Positions 17,354 to 26,773 of a stretch of 64,000 bases of DNA are shown here, piece by piece. Location of the stretch: positions 248,001-312,000 of the forward strand of contig NZ_QPMJ01000004.1 of NCBI RefSeq assembly GCF_003369835.1, given 5' to 3'. The number at the start of each line of letters is the position of its first letter. Position 1 is the stretch's first letter. Origin of the DNA: Halorussus rarus (GTDB taxonomy: Archaea > Halobacteriota > Halobacteria > Halobacteriales > Haladaptataceae). Made by a program: the position numbers and the translations under genes. The notes under the pieces are model-generated. The model was given only the letters and a program-made list of their open reading frames with translations, did not search any database and was not told where the DNA came from.

Positions 17354-18406
17354 GTGACGCGACTCCCGGACGTGTCGGTGCCGCGGCTGCTGCTCGTCGG
17401 GCTGACGCTGACCGTCGTCGTCGCGATGGTCGGATACGGGAGCGTCTCGACGGCCGCGTTCGGCGCGTACAACTCCGGCTGGGACGGGACCAGCGCGCTC
17501 CGGTCGACCGCGTCCGGGACAGGCGCACAGGTCACCGTGGCCCAGGAGACCGGGGCCTACGACCGGGTTCCGGCCCGGCGGACGGTCGCCTTCGTCGTCG
17601 CGCCCACGTCGACGTACGATTCGCGGGAGATCCTCCGGCTCCGGGAGTTCGTCCGGCGGGGCGGCGTGCTCGTCGTCGCCGCCGACGACAACGAGTCGGT
17701 CAACTACCTGCTCCAGGGTCTCGGCGCGCGCGCCCGGCTCGACGGCCGACCGCTCCGGGACGCCCGGGTGAACTACCGGACGCCCGCGATGCCGATGGTC
17801 TCGCCGGGGCCCAACCAGTCGCTGGTCACGGGCGTCGACTCGGTCACGCTCAACTACGGCACCGCGGTCCGACCCCGCGGGGCGACGGTGGTGCTCAACA
17901 CCTCCGAGTACGCCTACCTCGACGCCAACCGGAACGGGACCATCGACGGGGACGAGCGGCTCGCCGCCCGGCCGGTGGCGACCGTCGAGCGCATCGGCGC
18001 CGGGCGGGTCGTCGCGGTGAGCGACGCCAGCGTCTTCATCAACGCGATGCTCGACCGGTCGGGCAATCGGCAGTTCGTCCGGCAGCTCGTGGACGGCCGG
18101 AGCCGCGTGCTGGTCGACTCCTCGCACGCGGCCCGGCTCCCGCCGGTCCGGGCCGCGCTCTGGGCGGTGCAGGACTCGCCGCTGGTCCAGTTCGGGCTCG
18201 GAACGGCGCTGGTCGGCCTGGTGGGCGTGATCTCGCGGCGGTCGGGCGCGCTCGGTGCGCTCAGGCAACGGTGGGGTGACGAGTCGACCGCCGAGCCCGC
18301 CGGGGTCGACCGCGAGCAGCTGGTGGCGTACCTCGAACGCCAGCACCCCGACTGGGAGCGCGAGCGCATCGAACGGGTCGTCTCCGCGATGCGCGACGAC
18401 GAGTGA
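17354..18406 (+). CDS. DUF4350 domain membrane protein
   Basis: A 350-residue protein. A GTG start (17354) precedes one N-terminal helix (LLLVGLTLTVVVAMVGY). A DUF4350 domain follows with the features VAFVVAPTSTYDSREILRLR and FVRRGGVLVVAADDNESVN, which resemble glutamine-amidotransferase-like/GldG folds. A second helix near residue 275 (VQFGLGTALVGLVGVIS) and an acidic cytoplasmic tail end the protein. DUF4350 genes travel with moxR and DUF58 in bacteria and archaea. It probably shares a transcript with the MoxR gene 111 bp downstream, though that gene also has its own TATA-like element. Confidence 0.8.
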   Translation: MTRLPDVSVPRLLLVGLTLTVVVAMVGYGSVSTAAFGAYNSGWDGTSALRSTASGTGAQVTVAQETGAYDRVPARRTVAFVVAPTSTYDSREILRLREFVRRGGVLVVAADDNESVNYLLQGLGARARLDGRPLRDARVNYRTPAMPMVSPGPNQSLVTGVDSVTLNYGTAVRPRGATVVLNTSEYAYLDANRNGTIDGDERLAARPVATVERIGAGRVVAVSDASVFINAMLDRSGNRQFVRQLVDGRSRVLVDSSHAARLPPVRAALWAVQDSPLVQFGLGTALVGLVGVISRRSGALGALRQRWGDESTAEPAGVDREQLVAYLERQHPDWERERIERVVSAMRDDE

Positions 18407-18517
18407 GGAGAGCGCCGGCGGCGGACGCGAGTGAGGCGTGTTCCGAACGAGCGCCGACCCGGCGTTAGGGCGGAACTAACCGTTCGAGTTATTCGGCTCC
18501 GCGAGGTAGTGGCGACG

Positions 18518-19528
18518 ATGTCCGACCCAGCCGCGCTCTACGAGGACCTCCGGGAGGAGATCCAGACCGTACTGGTGGGCAACGAGGAGGCCGTCGAGGG
18601 CCTCGCCGTCGCGCTCCTCACGAAGGGCCACGTCCTCATGGAGGGCGTTCCCGGCGTGGCCAAGACCACCATCGCCACGTCGTTCGCGAGGGCGACCGGG
18701 CTCGACTCGAACCGCATCCAGATGACGCCCGACATCCTGCCGGCCGACGTCACCGGGACCCACGTCTACCGCGAGTCGACCGGCGAGTTCGAGCTCAAGC
18801 GCGGGCCCGTCTTCGCCAACGTGGTCGTGGCCGACGAGATCAATCGGGCGACGGCGAAGACCCAGTCGGCCCTGCTCGAGGCGATGCAGGAGCGGACGGT
18901 GAGCATCGGCGGCCAGACCCTCTCGCTGCCCGAGCCGTTCTTGGTCGTGGCGACCCAGAACCCCATCGAGATGCAGGGGACCTACGACCTTCCCATCGCC
19001 CAGTACGACCGCTTCCAGCTCAAGATCGACGTCGAGATACCCGACCAGGACGCCCAGCGCGCGCTCCTCGACCGGTTCGACGACGAACCCGACCTGAGCC
19101 CCGACGACGTCTCGCAGGTCGTCGACCGCGGGGAACTGCTCGACGCCCGGGAGGTCGTCGCGGACGTGTACGTCGATTCGAGCATCAAGCAGTACCTGCT
19201 CGACGTCGCGGCCGAGACCCGCGAGAGCGCCGACACCGACCACGGCGCCTCGCCCCGGGCGACCCTGTCGTTCCTCGACGCGACGAAGGCCCGGGCCGCC
19301 ATCCGGGGCCGCGACTACGTCACCCCGGACGACGTGAAGGCGCTGGCCGAGCCCATCCTCTCCCACCGGCTCTCGCTGAGCGCCGACGCCGAACTCAGCG
19401 ACGTCACGTCCGACGAGGTGGTCGCCGACGTGCTGGCGTCGGTCGACGTCCCGGAGGTCTCCAACGAGTCGACGGTTCCGGAGGAGGCGACCGGGTTCGG
19501 CGACGACGCCGAGCGCGGCCAGTCCTGA
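18518..19528 (+). CDS. MoxR family AAA+ ATPase
   Basis: A 336-residue AAA+ protein of normal MoxR length. Walker A is GVPGVAKT (43-50), Walker B VVVADEINRA (about 103-112), with sensor 1 near VVATQNPIEMQGTYDLPIAQ and a C-terminal lid domain (SPRATLSFLDATKARA). MoxR ATPases act as chaperones that load cofactors or remodel partner complexes, usually together with DUF58/VWA proteins. The DUF58 gene is 1.6 kb away on the opposite strand. A TATA-like GTTATTC about 26 bp upstream supports the ATG at 18518 and a leaderless transcript. Confidence 0.92.
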   Translation: MSDPAALYEDLREEIQTVLVGNEEAVEGLAVALLTKGHVLMEGVPGVAKTTIATSFARATGLDSNRIQMTPDILPADVTGTHVYRESTGEFELKRGPVFANVVVADEINRATAKTQSALLEAMQERTVSIGGQTLSLPEPFLVVATQNPIEMQGTYDLPIAQYDRFQLKIDVEIPDQDAQRALLDRFDDEPDLSPDDVSQVVDRGELLDAREVVADVYVDSSIKQYLLDVAAETRESADTDHGASPRATLSFLDATKARAAIRGRDYVTPDDVKALAEPILSHRLSLSADAELSDVTSDEVVADVLASVDVPEVSNESTVPEEATGFGDDAERGQS

Positions 19529-19537
19529 CGCCCGAAC

Positions 19538-20626
19538 TCAATCAGTTCTCGTCTCCGCGGCCGGCCCGGTTTCCGTCTGCTCCTCTTCTTCTTCGGCTTC
19601 CGGTTCTCCGTCGACTTCTGTTTCCGCCTCTCCGTCCGGCTCCCCCGGTGCTCCGCCCGGCTCCACCTCATCGGACGTATCAGACTCCGTCTCCGCATCG
19701 GTCGCAGTCTCGGCGGACTCACCGCTTTCGTCGGCGTCGACCGCGGTCTCGTCCCACTCGCAGGTCACGAAGAACGCGGAGTCGCCGTCTCCCTCGGTCA
19801 CGTCGACGGTCACGGGCGCGTCGAGCCCCGCGGTCAGGCCGACGCCGAACAGCGACGCGACCGGGTGATCGAACCGGTCGACCGACCCGTACGCGCTCCC
19901 GGCGACCTCGAACGCGACCCGGCCGCCGTCGGGGTCGGCGTCGGCGGTCGCGCTGGTGGCGAGCTCGAACCCCTCGACCGCGGCGTCGGCCAGCTGGTCG
20001 GCCAGAACCGCGGGGTCGTCGGCGGCGCTGTCGGTCATCGACCGCTCGAACTCCCGGAACAGCGACCCGCCGCACGGCGGCACCGCCACCCCGCGCTCGC
20101 GGCCGTCCTCGGTCGCGACGAACAGCGAGCCGAGTTCGGCGGGCGCGGGCACGTCGTACGACGAGCGCTGCGGGACGAACAGCCGGACGTTGCCGAACTC
20201 CCCGGTGGCGTCCGCGGGGGCGTACACCCGGTCGTCCTGGAGGCCCAGCTCGGCCACCAGCCGCCGGCCGGTCTCGGCGAACGCGGCGTACACCTGCTCG
20301 CCGGTCGCGGCCGCGAGCAGGCGCTCGGGCGTCAGGAAGTAGGTGAGCACCCCGCCGAAGACGCCGGTCCCGGCCAGCGCGAACAGCACCGACCGGGCGT
20401 CGGGGAAGAGGACAGCGCCCGCCGCGGCCAGCGCGCCGACGACGAACAGCCCGAGCGCGGTCCGGCGGTAGCTGGCCCGCCGGCCCTGCACGTACTCCTC
20501 GCGGAGCCGGCGGTTCTCCTCGGTCAGGAGCTCGACCTGCGCGGCGAGGTCCTCGGCCGACGCGTCGGGGTCGACGTCCGCCGTCGGCGACTCCTCGCGC
20601 TCGGACTCGCCGGCGTCGCTACTCAC
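19538..20626 (-). CDS. Coiled-coil/two-helix protein with acidic tail, unknown function
   Basis: A 362-residue protein. Residues about 20-50 are a charged helix likely to form a coiled coil (LAAQVELLTEENRRLREEYV). Two membrane helices at about 55-100 follow (ALGLFVVGALAAAGAVLF, VLFALAGTGVFGGVLTYFL). A globular cytoplasmic domain (about 110-290) and a highly acidic Glu/Thr/Asp tail of about 65 residues complete it. I do not recognise the family by name. The GTG start at 20626 overlaps the DUF7519 gene by 8 bp, so it is the third gene of the DUF58 operon. Its 3' end faces the MoxR gene tail to tail with only 9 bp between. Confidence 0.78.
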   Translation of the reverse strand: MSSDAGESEREESPTADVDPDASAEDLAAQVELLTEENRRLREEYVQGRRASYRRTALGLFVVGALAAAGAVLFPDARSVLFALAGTGVFGGVLTYFLTPERLLAAATGEQVYAAFAETGRRLVAELGLQDDRVYAPADATGEFGNVRLFVPQRSSYDVPAPAELGSLFVATEDGRERGVAVPPCGGSLFREFERSMTDSAADDPAVLADQLADAAVEGFELATSATADADPDGGRVAFEVAGSAYGSVDRFDHPVASLFGVGLTAGLDAPVTVDVTEGDGDSAFFVTCEWDETAVDADESGESAETATDAETESDTSDEVEPGGAPGEPDGEAETEVDGEPEAEEEEEQTETGPAAETRTD

Positions 20627-21119
20627 TCGCGACACCTCCGAGTTCGACGCGCTGGTACCGGTGGAGCGCGAACGCCGCGAGCGCCGTCGCGGCGAGCAGA
20701 GCGCCCGCGGCGACCGGGGGTCCGACCAGTCGCTCGGCGCCGGCCCACGCGGCGAGCCCGCCGACGGCGGTCCAGCCGACCGCCACGGCGACCGTCCGCC
20801 CGACGCCGACGGCGGCGGCCAGCGGGACGAACAGCAGGCCGAACAGCCCGACCTCGGCGATACCGAGCGCGACGGCCGAGGCGTCGCCGAGGAAGGCGAC
20901 GACGCCGACCTGCCCCGCCGCGAAGGCGTACGTCTCGTCGAGGGCGTACCACGCGACGAGCACGGCCAGCGCCGCGACGCCGCCCCGAACGCCGGCGAAG
21001 GCGACGAATGCGCCCGCTGTGACGAGCGCGAAGACGAGGGCGACCGCCGAGGCGCGGCCGTCGCCGGCGGCGTCGGAGCGGTCGGTTCCCAGCGAGGAGA
21101 AATCGACCACGTCAACCAC
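20619..21119 (-). CDS. DUF7519-like membrane protein
   Basis: A 166-residue protein with about five hydrophobic helices (VALVFALVTAGAFVAFAG, GGVAALAVLVAWYALDE, AEVGLFGLLFVPLAAAVG and others). Similar small membrane proteins follow DUF58 genes in many haloarchaea. It overlaps its neighbours by 8 bp at both ends, so translation is probably coupled. No catalytic motif is visible. It may anchor or assemble the DUF58 partner. Confidence 0.72.
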   Translation of the reverse strand: MVDVVDFSSLGTDRSDAAGDGRASAVALVFALVTAGAFVAFAGVRGGVAALAVLVAWYALDETYAFAAGQVGVVAFLGDASAVALGIAEVGLFGLLFVPLAAAVGVGRTVAVAVGWTAVGGLAAWAGAERLVGPPVAAGALLAATALAAFALHRYQRVELGGVASE

Positions 21120-22554
21120 CCGCCTCCGCGCGCCCGCGTCGGCTCCTGCCGCGGGCCAGCAGCGACTCGAGCCGGTCGCCCGGCCCGACCTCGAACACTG
21201 ACACCCGGTCGAGCCGGGCCATCTCGCGGCGGAACCGCTCGAAGTCGACGTACCGGTCGTAGGTCGACTCGACGTCGGCCGCGTCGTCGCGGTCGAACAG
21301 CACCGTCGGCGTCAGCATCGCCACCACGCGGTCGGCCCGCCTCCGGGCCAGCTTCACCGTCTCGCGGACCTCGGTCCGGTTGGTGTCGTCGGTCACGACG
21401 ACCGCGGTCGTGGCGCCCCGGTCGCCCTCGAGGTACGTCCGCGCGACGCCGTAGAGCGGGTCGCCGGCGACCCGCTCGACGTACGGGTCCGGGACCGCGA
21501 AGTACGGGCCGAGCGTCTCGGCGTACGCCGACTCGTCGCCCCGGAGCGCGCGGGTCCGCCGCCGGGCGTCGGCCAGCGAGAAGTCGGGGCCGCGCTCGTC
21601 GGTCGGGTCGCCGGCGCCGGGTTCGAGCGACCAGAGGTGGTCCTCGAAGTCGTTCGCGTCGGCGCCGTCCTCGAAGGTCCGGCGGGCCACCAGCCCCTCG
21701 TCGCCGACCGCGTAGCTCCGGATGAGCTCGTCGCGGCTGCGGGCGTACTCGAAGAGCCTGAGCGCGACGCTCCGGGCGTAGTCGAACTTGGTCTCGCCGT
21801 CGGGACCGCGGGCCATCGACGGCCGGCAGTCGAGCAGCACCGCGGTGGTCCGCCGGGTCGCGGCCTCCGACTCCCTGACGTAGGGCTCGCCCAGCCTGGC
21901 GGTCGCGTTCCAGTCGATGCGCCGGAGCTGGTCGCCGGGGACGTACGCCCGGACCTCGGCGGTCTCGATGCCCTCGCCGCGCTCGTCGGTCTCGTGGTCG
22001 CCGTCCATCACCGACATCGCGTCGCCGCCTCGGCCGACGTGGGGCGTGATCGCGCCCCGGGGCGTGACCGTCACGGTCGCCTCGTCGCCGACCGGGAACG
22101 CCGCGGTGAACCGACCGGTCGGGTCGGTCGCGGTCGCGGTCGGCGGGTCGAACGCCGCGCTCCCGGTGAGCCGACATTCGACCTCGTAGGCGGTCGACGC
22201 GCTCCGGGCGCCGGCCGGCAGGTCCAGTCGCCGGTCGCCGTCGGTCGGCGACAGTCCCACCGGCGGCGACGACTCGACGTCGAGGTCGACCCGGGCGGGC
22301 GTCGACGCCTCGGCGTCGAGTTCGACCGTCGTCGTCTCACCCTGGCCGACGCGCTCGTCGGCCACCGACTGCGAGACGTCCAGAGCGGACGCCGTGGCCG
22401 AGACGTCGCGCACGAAATCGTACTGGCGAGCGAGCGCCGCGCCGCCGACGCCGGCGGCGCCGAGGACGAGCAGCGGTTCGCCGAGCAGCGCGGCCAGCGC
22501 GGCCAGCGCGGCGCAGAGTCCGACCTCACCCCAGTACCGTCGCGTTACCCCCAT
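21112..22554 (-). CDS. DUF58 domain protein
   Basis: A 480-residue protein. Two hydrophobic segments at the N-terminus (LCAALAALAALLGEPLLVLG) are followed by a beta-sandwich region. The DUF58 core follows, with the signature VRAYVPGDQLRRIDWNATAR and a VWA-like segment starting TTAVLLDCRPSM. DUF58 proteins act with MoxR ATPases, often on exported or surface proteins. Here it heads a three-gene overlapping operon that runs opposite to moxR. This is unusual, because the two genes are normally adjacent and co-directional. Confidence 0.9.
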   Translation of the reverse strand: MGVTRRYWGEVGLCAALAALAALLGEPLLVLGAAGVGGAALARQYDFVRDVSATASALDVSQSVADERVGQGETTTVELDAEASTPARVDLDVESSPPVGLSPTDGDRRLDLPAGARSASTAYEVECRLTGSAAFDPPTATATDPTGRFTAAFPVGDEATVTVTPRGAITPHVGRGGDAMSVMDGDHETDERGEGIETAEVRAYVPGDQLRRIDWNATARLGEPYVRESEAATRRTTAVLLDCRPSMARGPDGETKFDYARSVALRLFEYARSRDELIRSYAVGDEGLVARRTFEDGADANDFEDHLWSLEPGAGDPTDERGPDFSLADARRRTRALRGDESAYAETLGPYFAVPDPYVERVAGDPLYGVARTYLEGDRGATTAVVVTDDTNRTEVRETVKLARRRADRVVAMLTPTVLFDRDDAADVESTYDRYVDFERFRREMARLDRVSVFEVGPGDRLESLLARGRSRRGRAEAGG

Positions 22555-22684
22555 CGAGCCACAAGACGGGGTTCTCGTAGTTCAAGCTACTGGTAGTTGC
22601 GCCCCGAGACGACCGTGGGACGCCGTCACAGGGCCGGATGGAACGTCCAACAACGGTATTACCGAGGCGACAGTAGAGAGCCGT

Positions 22685-24877
22685 GTGACGGGGTGGGAGA
22701 GAGACGTCGGTACCGCGTTCGCCGTCCTGGTAGTCCTCTCGATGGCCGCGCCGACCGGCGCGGTCCTCGCGGACGTAGCCCAGCAGCCCCAGCAGCGCAC
22801 AGCCGACGCGGTTCGGTCCCAGTCGACGGCGGCGGTTTCGGGTGCCACCGGTCCCGACCCGACCGTCGCGGCCGGCCGGCAGGCGCAGAACAACTCGACG
22901 ACCGCGGACGGTCCGGCGACAGCGGGCGGCGCGCCGCCGGGAAGCAAGGACGCGAACGCGACCGAGACGGTCTATCACGTCGACCCGGACGAAGTCGGTG
23001 ACGGCGACGCGAGCGACGTGAGCGGCTACTTGGCCCGGGAGATGGCCGAGCAGCTCTCAAGCAGCCTCAACGCCAGCCAGGGCGAGATCGACCGCGCGCG
23101 CCGGCTGGTCGGCAACGACTCGGAGTACGCCGACCTCGCGAACAAGTACCGCGAGGTCACCGGCGATTCGTCGGCCGAGGACGCCGGCCCGGCGTTCACC
23201 CGTGTCGGGCTGGTCCAGCGGTCGTTCCTCGCGAACGTGACCCGGTACCGGCAGACGCTCGACACCTATCGGACCGCCCGGAACGGGTCGAACGCCACCC
23301 GCGAGCGCGTGCTCGCCCACCGGCTGGCCGACGCGGCTCGCGACGTGAACCGGTCGGCGGACCGGCTCAACCGGTCCTATCGGAACGCGGCGGCCGAGCG
23401 CGACATCGACCTCGAATCGGCGACCGCGTCGGTCGGGGACATCCGGACGAACATCACCCGGAGCCAGCGCGAGGTTCGGGGGCAGTCGCTCGTCCGGACC
23501 GACCTCCGGCTCCGGCCGACCGACGGCGTCGCGTCGTTCACCGACCCGGTGACGCTCGCCGGCCGCCTGCGGACGGCTGACGGGTCGGCGGTCGCGAGCG
23601 AGGCGCTGCGGTTCCGGGTCGGCAACCAGACCCTCAACGCCACCACCGACCGGCGGGGTCGGTTCGAGGTCTCGTACCGGCCGACGCTGATTCCGCCGGG
23701 CGAGCGTCGGCTGGTCGTCCGGTATCGACCGGGCAACACCTCCCGGTACGCCGGGGCGACCGCGGGCGTCCGGGTCAACGTCACGCGGGTCACGCCGGAC
23801 GTGACGATAACGAACCGGACGCAGGCGGTCGGCTACGGCGAGGACGTCGTGGTCAACGGCACGGTCGGCGCGGACGGCGTCGGCGCCGCGGGCGTCCCGG
23901 TGGTCGTCTCGGTCGCCGGCGCGCCGCTCAACCGGACGACGACCGGTCCGAACGGGAGCTTCGGGGTCGCCGAGGCGCTGCCCGCGAACGTGACGGCCGG
24001 CGACCGGCGGGTGTCGGTCCGTGTCCCGGCCGGGAACCGCGCGCTCGCCGGCGCGAGCGCCGCGGCCGACCTCACCGTCGAACCGAGCGACTCGTCGCTG
24101 CGCGTGACCAACTCGACGACGTTCGGGAAGTCGGTGTTCGTCTCGGGTTACCTGCGCACGTCGGGGGGCGCGCCGCTGCCGAACCAGACCGTCGTGCTCC
24201 ACGTCGACGGTAAGCCGGTCGCCAGGGCGCTCACGAACGCGACCGGCGGCTACGCGACCACCGCGAACGTCTCCTCGGAACTGGCCGCCGGCGAGTCGCT
24301 GCGCGTCAACCTGACCTACGGAGCGGTCGGCACCAACCTCCGGCCGTCGCGGACGAGCGCGACCGTCCGGGTGCCGGCCGGGGGCGGGTCGATGGTCGAC
24401 TCGCCGCTGCTGGTCGGCGCCGCCGGGGCGCTCGGCATCGCGGTGCTCGGGGTGTTCGCCTGGCGGTTCAGGGCGGACGACTCGGCCGGCGGCCCGGGGA
24501 CCACCGACGAGGGCGAGGTCCACCCCGTGGCCAACCCCGGCCGGTCGGCCGAGGGCCTGTTCGGGGCGGCCGACGACGCGCTCGACGCCGGCGAGTTCGA
24601 CGCGGCGGTGCTGGCGGCCTACGGCGGGGTCCGGCGCCGGCTCGCGACCGAGGTGGAGTCCTCGCCCGCGGACACCCACTGGGAGTTCCTCGACGACTGC
24701 CGGGCGGCCGACCTGCCGGACGACCGGATCCGGCGTCTGGAGGCGCTGACCGAGCGCGTCGACCGGGCCGCCTTCGCCTCGGAGTCGGTCGACCCCGACG
24801 AGGCGAGGGCCGCGGTCGAGACGGCGTCGGCGTTCCGGGGGGAGGCCGAGCGACCGGCCGCCACCGCCGACGATTGA
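22685..24877 (+). CDS. Secreted Ig-repeat membrane protein with cytoplasmic DUF4129 domain
   Basis: A 730-residue type I membrane protein. A signal-like helix at 8-28 is followed by an Asn/Thr-rich stretch and a helical region (about 100-270). Three Ig/CNA-B-like repeats of about 95 residues follow, each with a Gly-x-Phe strand (RGRFEVSY, NGSFGVAEAL, GGYATTANV). One membrane helix (LLVGAAGALGIAVLGVFAW) comes next, then a cytoplasmic DUF4129 domain with AAYGGVRRRLATEVE. Many N-x-S/T sites suggest glycosylation outside. DUF4129 usually sits on transglutaminase-like partners of MoxR/DUF58. The transglutaminase is absent here and Ig repeats take its place. GTG start at 22685, divergent from the DUF58 operon. 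Confidence 0.82.
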   Translation: MTGWERDVGTAFAVLVVLSMAAPTGAVLADVAQQPQQRTADAVRSQSTAAVSGATGPDPTVAAGRQAQNNSTTADGPATAGGAPPGSKDANATETVYHVDPDEVGDGDASDVSGYLAREMAEQLSSSLNASQGEIDRARRLVGNDSEYADLANKYREVTGDSSAEDAGPAFTRVGLVQRSFLANVTRYRQTLDTYRTARNGSNATRERVLAHRLADAARDVNRSADRLNRSYRNAAAERDIDLESATASVGDIRTNITRSQREVRGQSLVRTDLRLRPTDGVASFTDPVTLAGRLRTADGSAVASEALRFRVGNQTLNATTDRRGRFEVSYRPTLIPPGERRLVVRYRPGNTSRYAGATAGVRVNVTRVTPDVTITNRTQAVGYGEDVVVNGTVGADGVGAAGVPVVVSVAGAPLNRTTTGPNGSFGVAEALPANVTAGDRRVSVRVPAGNRALAGASAAADLTVEPSDSSLRVTNSTTFGKSVFVSGYLRTSGGAPLPNQTVVLHVDGKPVARALTNATGGYATTANVSSELAAGESLRVNLTYGAVGTNLRPSRTSATVRVPAGGGSMVDSPLLVGAAGALGIAVLGVFAWRFRADDSAGGPGTTDEGEVHPVANPGRSAEGLFGAADDALDAGEFDAAVLAAYGGVRRRLATEVESSPADTHWEFLDDCRAADLPDDRIRRLEALTERVDRAAFASESVDPDEARAAVETASAFRGEAERPAATADD

Positions 24878-24929
24878 CAGTTCTGCCGACGGACGCACCT
24901 TTTTGGTCGCGCCGGGCGAGGCTTCCGGC

Positions 24930-25904
24930 ATGGAGTACACGACGCTGGGCGACACCGGCATGGAGGTCAGTCGGATCTGTCTCGGATGCATGAGCTTCGG
25001 GTCGAGCGACTGGCGGCCGTGGGTGCTCGATCCCGATACGGGCGAGGAGATCATCGAGCGCGCCGTCGACCTCGGCATCAACTTCTTCGACACCGCCAAC
25101 ATGTACTCGAACGGCGAGAGCGAGCGCGTGCTCGGCGACGCGCTCGAGGGGCGCCGCGACGAGAGCGTGGTCGCCACGAAGTGCTACTTCCAGATGGACG
25201 ACGGGAACCCCAACTCCGGGGGCCTCTCGCGGAAGGCGGTCGAGCAGGAGTTGCAGAACTCGCTGGACCGACTCGGGATGGACACCGTCGACCTCTACCA
25301 GATCCACCGGTGGGATTACGACACGCCCGTCGAAGAGACGCTGCGGGCGCTCGACGACGCGGTGCGACGCGGCCAGATACGGTACGCCGGCGCCTCCTCG
25401 ATGTGGGCCCACCAGTTCGCCGAGGCGCTCCACGCCGGCGACCGGCTCGGTCTGGAACGCTTCCAGACGATGCAGAACCACTACAACCTGGTGTACCGCG
25501 AGGAGGAGCGCGAGATGCTGCCGCTCTGCGAGAAGGAGAACGTCGGCGTAATCCCGTGGAGTCCGCTGGCCCGCGGATACCTCACCCGGCCCCACGAGGA
25601 GATCGACGCGACGACCCGCGGGGAGTCCGAGGAGAACATGTACGAGCACCCGTACCGCGAGGGCGGCGGGAAGGAGATAAACGAACGCGTCCAGGAGCTC
25701 GCGGCCGACAAGGGCGTCACGATGGCCCAGATCGCGCTGTCGTGGCTGCTCCACAAGGACTGGGTCGACGCCCCCATCGTCGGCACCACCAGCGTCGAGC
25801 ACCTCGAAGATGCGGTCGAGGCGCTCGACATCGACCTCTCGGCCAGCGACGTCGCCTACCTCGAAGAGCCCTACGAGCCCGTCCCGGTGTCGGGCCACGA
25901 CTGA
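24930..25904 (+). CDS. Aldo/keto reductase (Tas/YajO-like)
   Basis: A 324-residue TIM-barrel oxidoreductase using NADPH. The catalytic tetrad is complete: Asp54 and Tyr59 (FFDTANMYSNGESE), Lys84 (VVATKCY) and His126 (DLYQIHRWD). The cofactor-binding IVGTTSVEHLEDA is near the C-terminus. It would reduce aldehydes or ketones in the cytoplasm; the substrate cannot be predicted. The ATG at 24930 opens MEYTTLGDTG, the usual family N-terminus. A T5 stretch about 28 bp upstream may serve as its TATA element. Confidence 0.9.
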   Translation: MEYTTLGDTGMEVSRICLGCMSFGSSDWRPWVLDPDTGEEIIERAVDLGINFFDTANMYSNGESERVLGDALEGRRDESVVATKCYFQMDDGNPNSGGLSRKAVEQELQNSLDRLGMDTVDLYQIHRWDYDTPVEETLRALDDAVRRGQIRYAGASSMWAHQFAEALHAGDRLGLERFQTMQNHYNLVYREEEREMLPLCEKENVGVIPWSPLARGYLTRPHEEIDATTRGESEENMYEHPYREGGGKEINERVQELAADKGVTMAQIALSWLLHKDWVDAPIVGTTSVEHLEDAVEALDIDLSASDVAYLEEPYEPVPVSGHD

Positions 25905-26035
25905 ACCGCCGGCGGGCGCCACGGCCGGGAGCGAAGTAAGCCGGATCACCGCCCGAACCGTTCGGGGTCGTAACATTTTCTCGTCGTCCCTGCAAGAACA
26001 CCTACGTACGTCCGCGGCGTGGGACTTCGCATCCG

Positions 26036-26698
26036 ATGAGCGTACTGGTCGACTTCTCGATAGACAGCGGGGACTTCCTGCTCGGCAACGTCCTGCGGGG
26101 CCCCGAGGAGATGCACTTCGAACTCGAGCGCATCGTCCCGACCGGCGACGCGGTCATGCCGTTCGTCTGGGCGACCGGCGGGGACTTCGAGGCGTTCGAG
26201 GCGAACGTCAAGCGGAGCGAGCGCGTCCGGGAGCTCCGGGCGCTCGACAAGGTCGGGGAGCGCGCGCTCTACCGCATCGTCTGGGAGGAACCGCACGCGG
26301 GGCTCATCGAGGTGCTCGGCGAGACAGAGGCGACCATCCTGGAGGCGCGGGGCGACGGCGCCGTGTGGCGGTTCCGGCTCCGGTTCTCCGACCACGACAA
26401 GCTGTCGACGTTCTACAATCGGTGCACGGAGAACGACTTCCCGGTCCACATCGACCGGACCTATACCCTGAGCGAGGACATCGACGGCGGCCACCGGCTG
26501 GGGCTGTCCGCCGAGCAGCGCGAGGCCCTAGTGCTCGCGCTCGAGCGGGGCTACTTCGACACCCCGAGCGGGGCGAGCCTGAGCGTCCTCTCGGACGAAC
26601 TCGACATCAGCCAGCAGTCGCTCTCGGACCGCATCCGCCGGGGCAACGAGCAGGTGCTCCGGTCGGTCCTGCTGTCGTCGGCCGCGGACTTCGACTGA
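26036..26698 (+). CDS. Bacterio-opsin-activator-type (bat) HTH regulator
   Basis: A 220-residue regulator with two parts. Residues 1-150 form the beta-rich sensor region seen in haloarchaeal bat-like proteins (MSVLVDFSID, FVWATGGDFEAFE, VWRFRLRFSDHDKLSTF). Residues 160-215 form the HTH_10 DNA-binding domain (LSAEQREALVLALERGYFD and LSDELDISQQSLSDRIRRGN). It probably controls transcription in response to a small signal. The gene is alone on its transcript. The intergenic region before it contains the palindrome ACGTACGT close to the start. Confidence 0.9.
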   Translation: MSVLVDFSIDSGDFLLGNVLRGPEEMHFELERIVPTGDAVMPFVWATGGDFEAFEANVKRSERVRELRALDKVGERALYRIVWEEPHAGLIEVLGETEATILEARGDGAVWRFRLRFSDHDKLSTFYNRCTENDFPVHIDRTYTLSEDIDGGHRLGLSAEQREALVLALERGYFDTPSGASLSVLSDELDISQQSLSDRIRRGNEQVLRSVLLSSAADFD

Positions 26699-26773
26699 CG
26701 CTGCCACATAAAGGGGCTGTTGTGACAGGAAGAATCGGTTTGCCCCAGCGTTACGGAGAGTGTCGACAGAACC

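Noticed and set aside
23057-25177. 706-codon minus-strand frame
   Set aside because: It lies opposite the Ig-repeat/DUF4129 gene and part of the aldo/keto reductase, with low-complexity Arg/Pro/Val composition and no domains.
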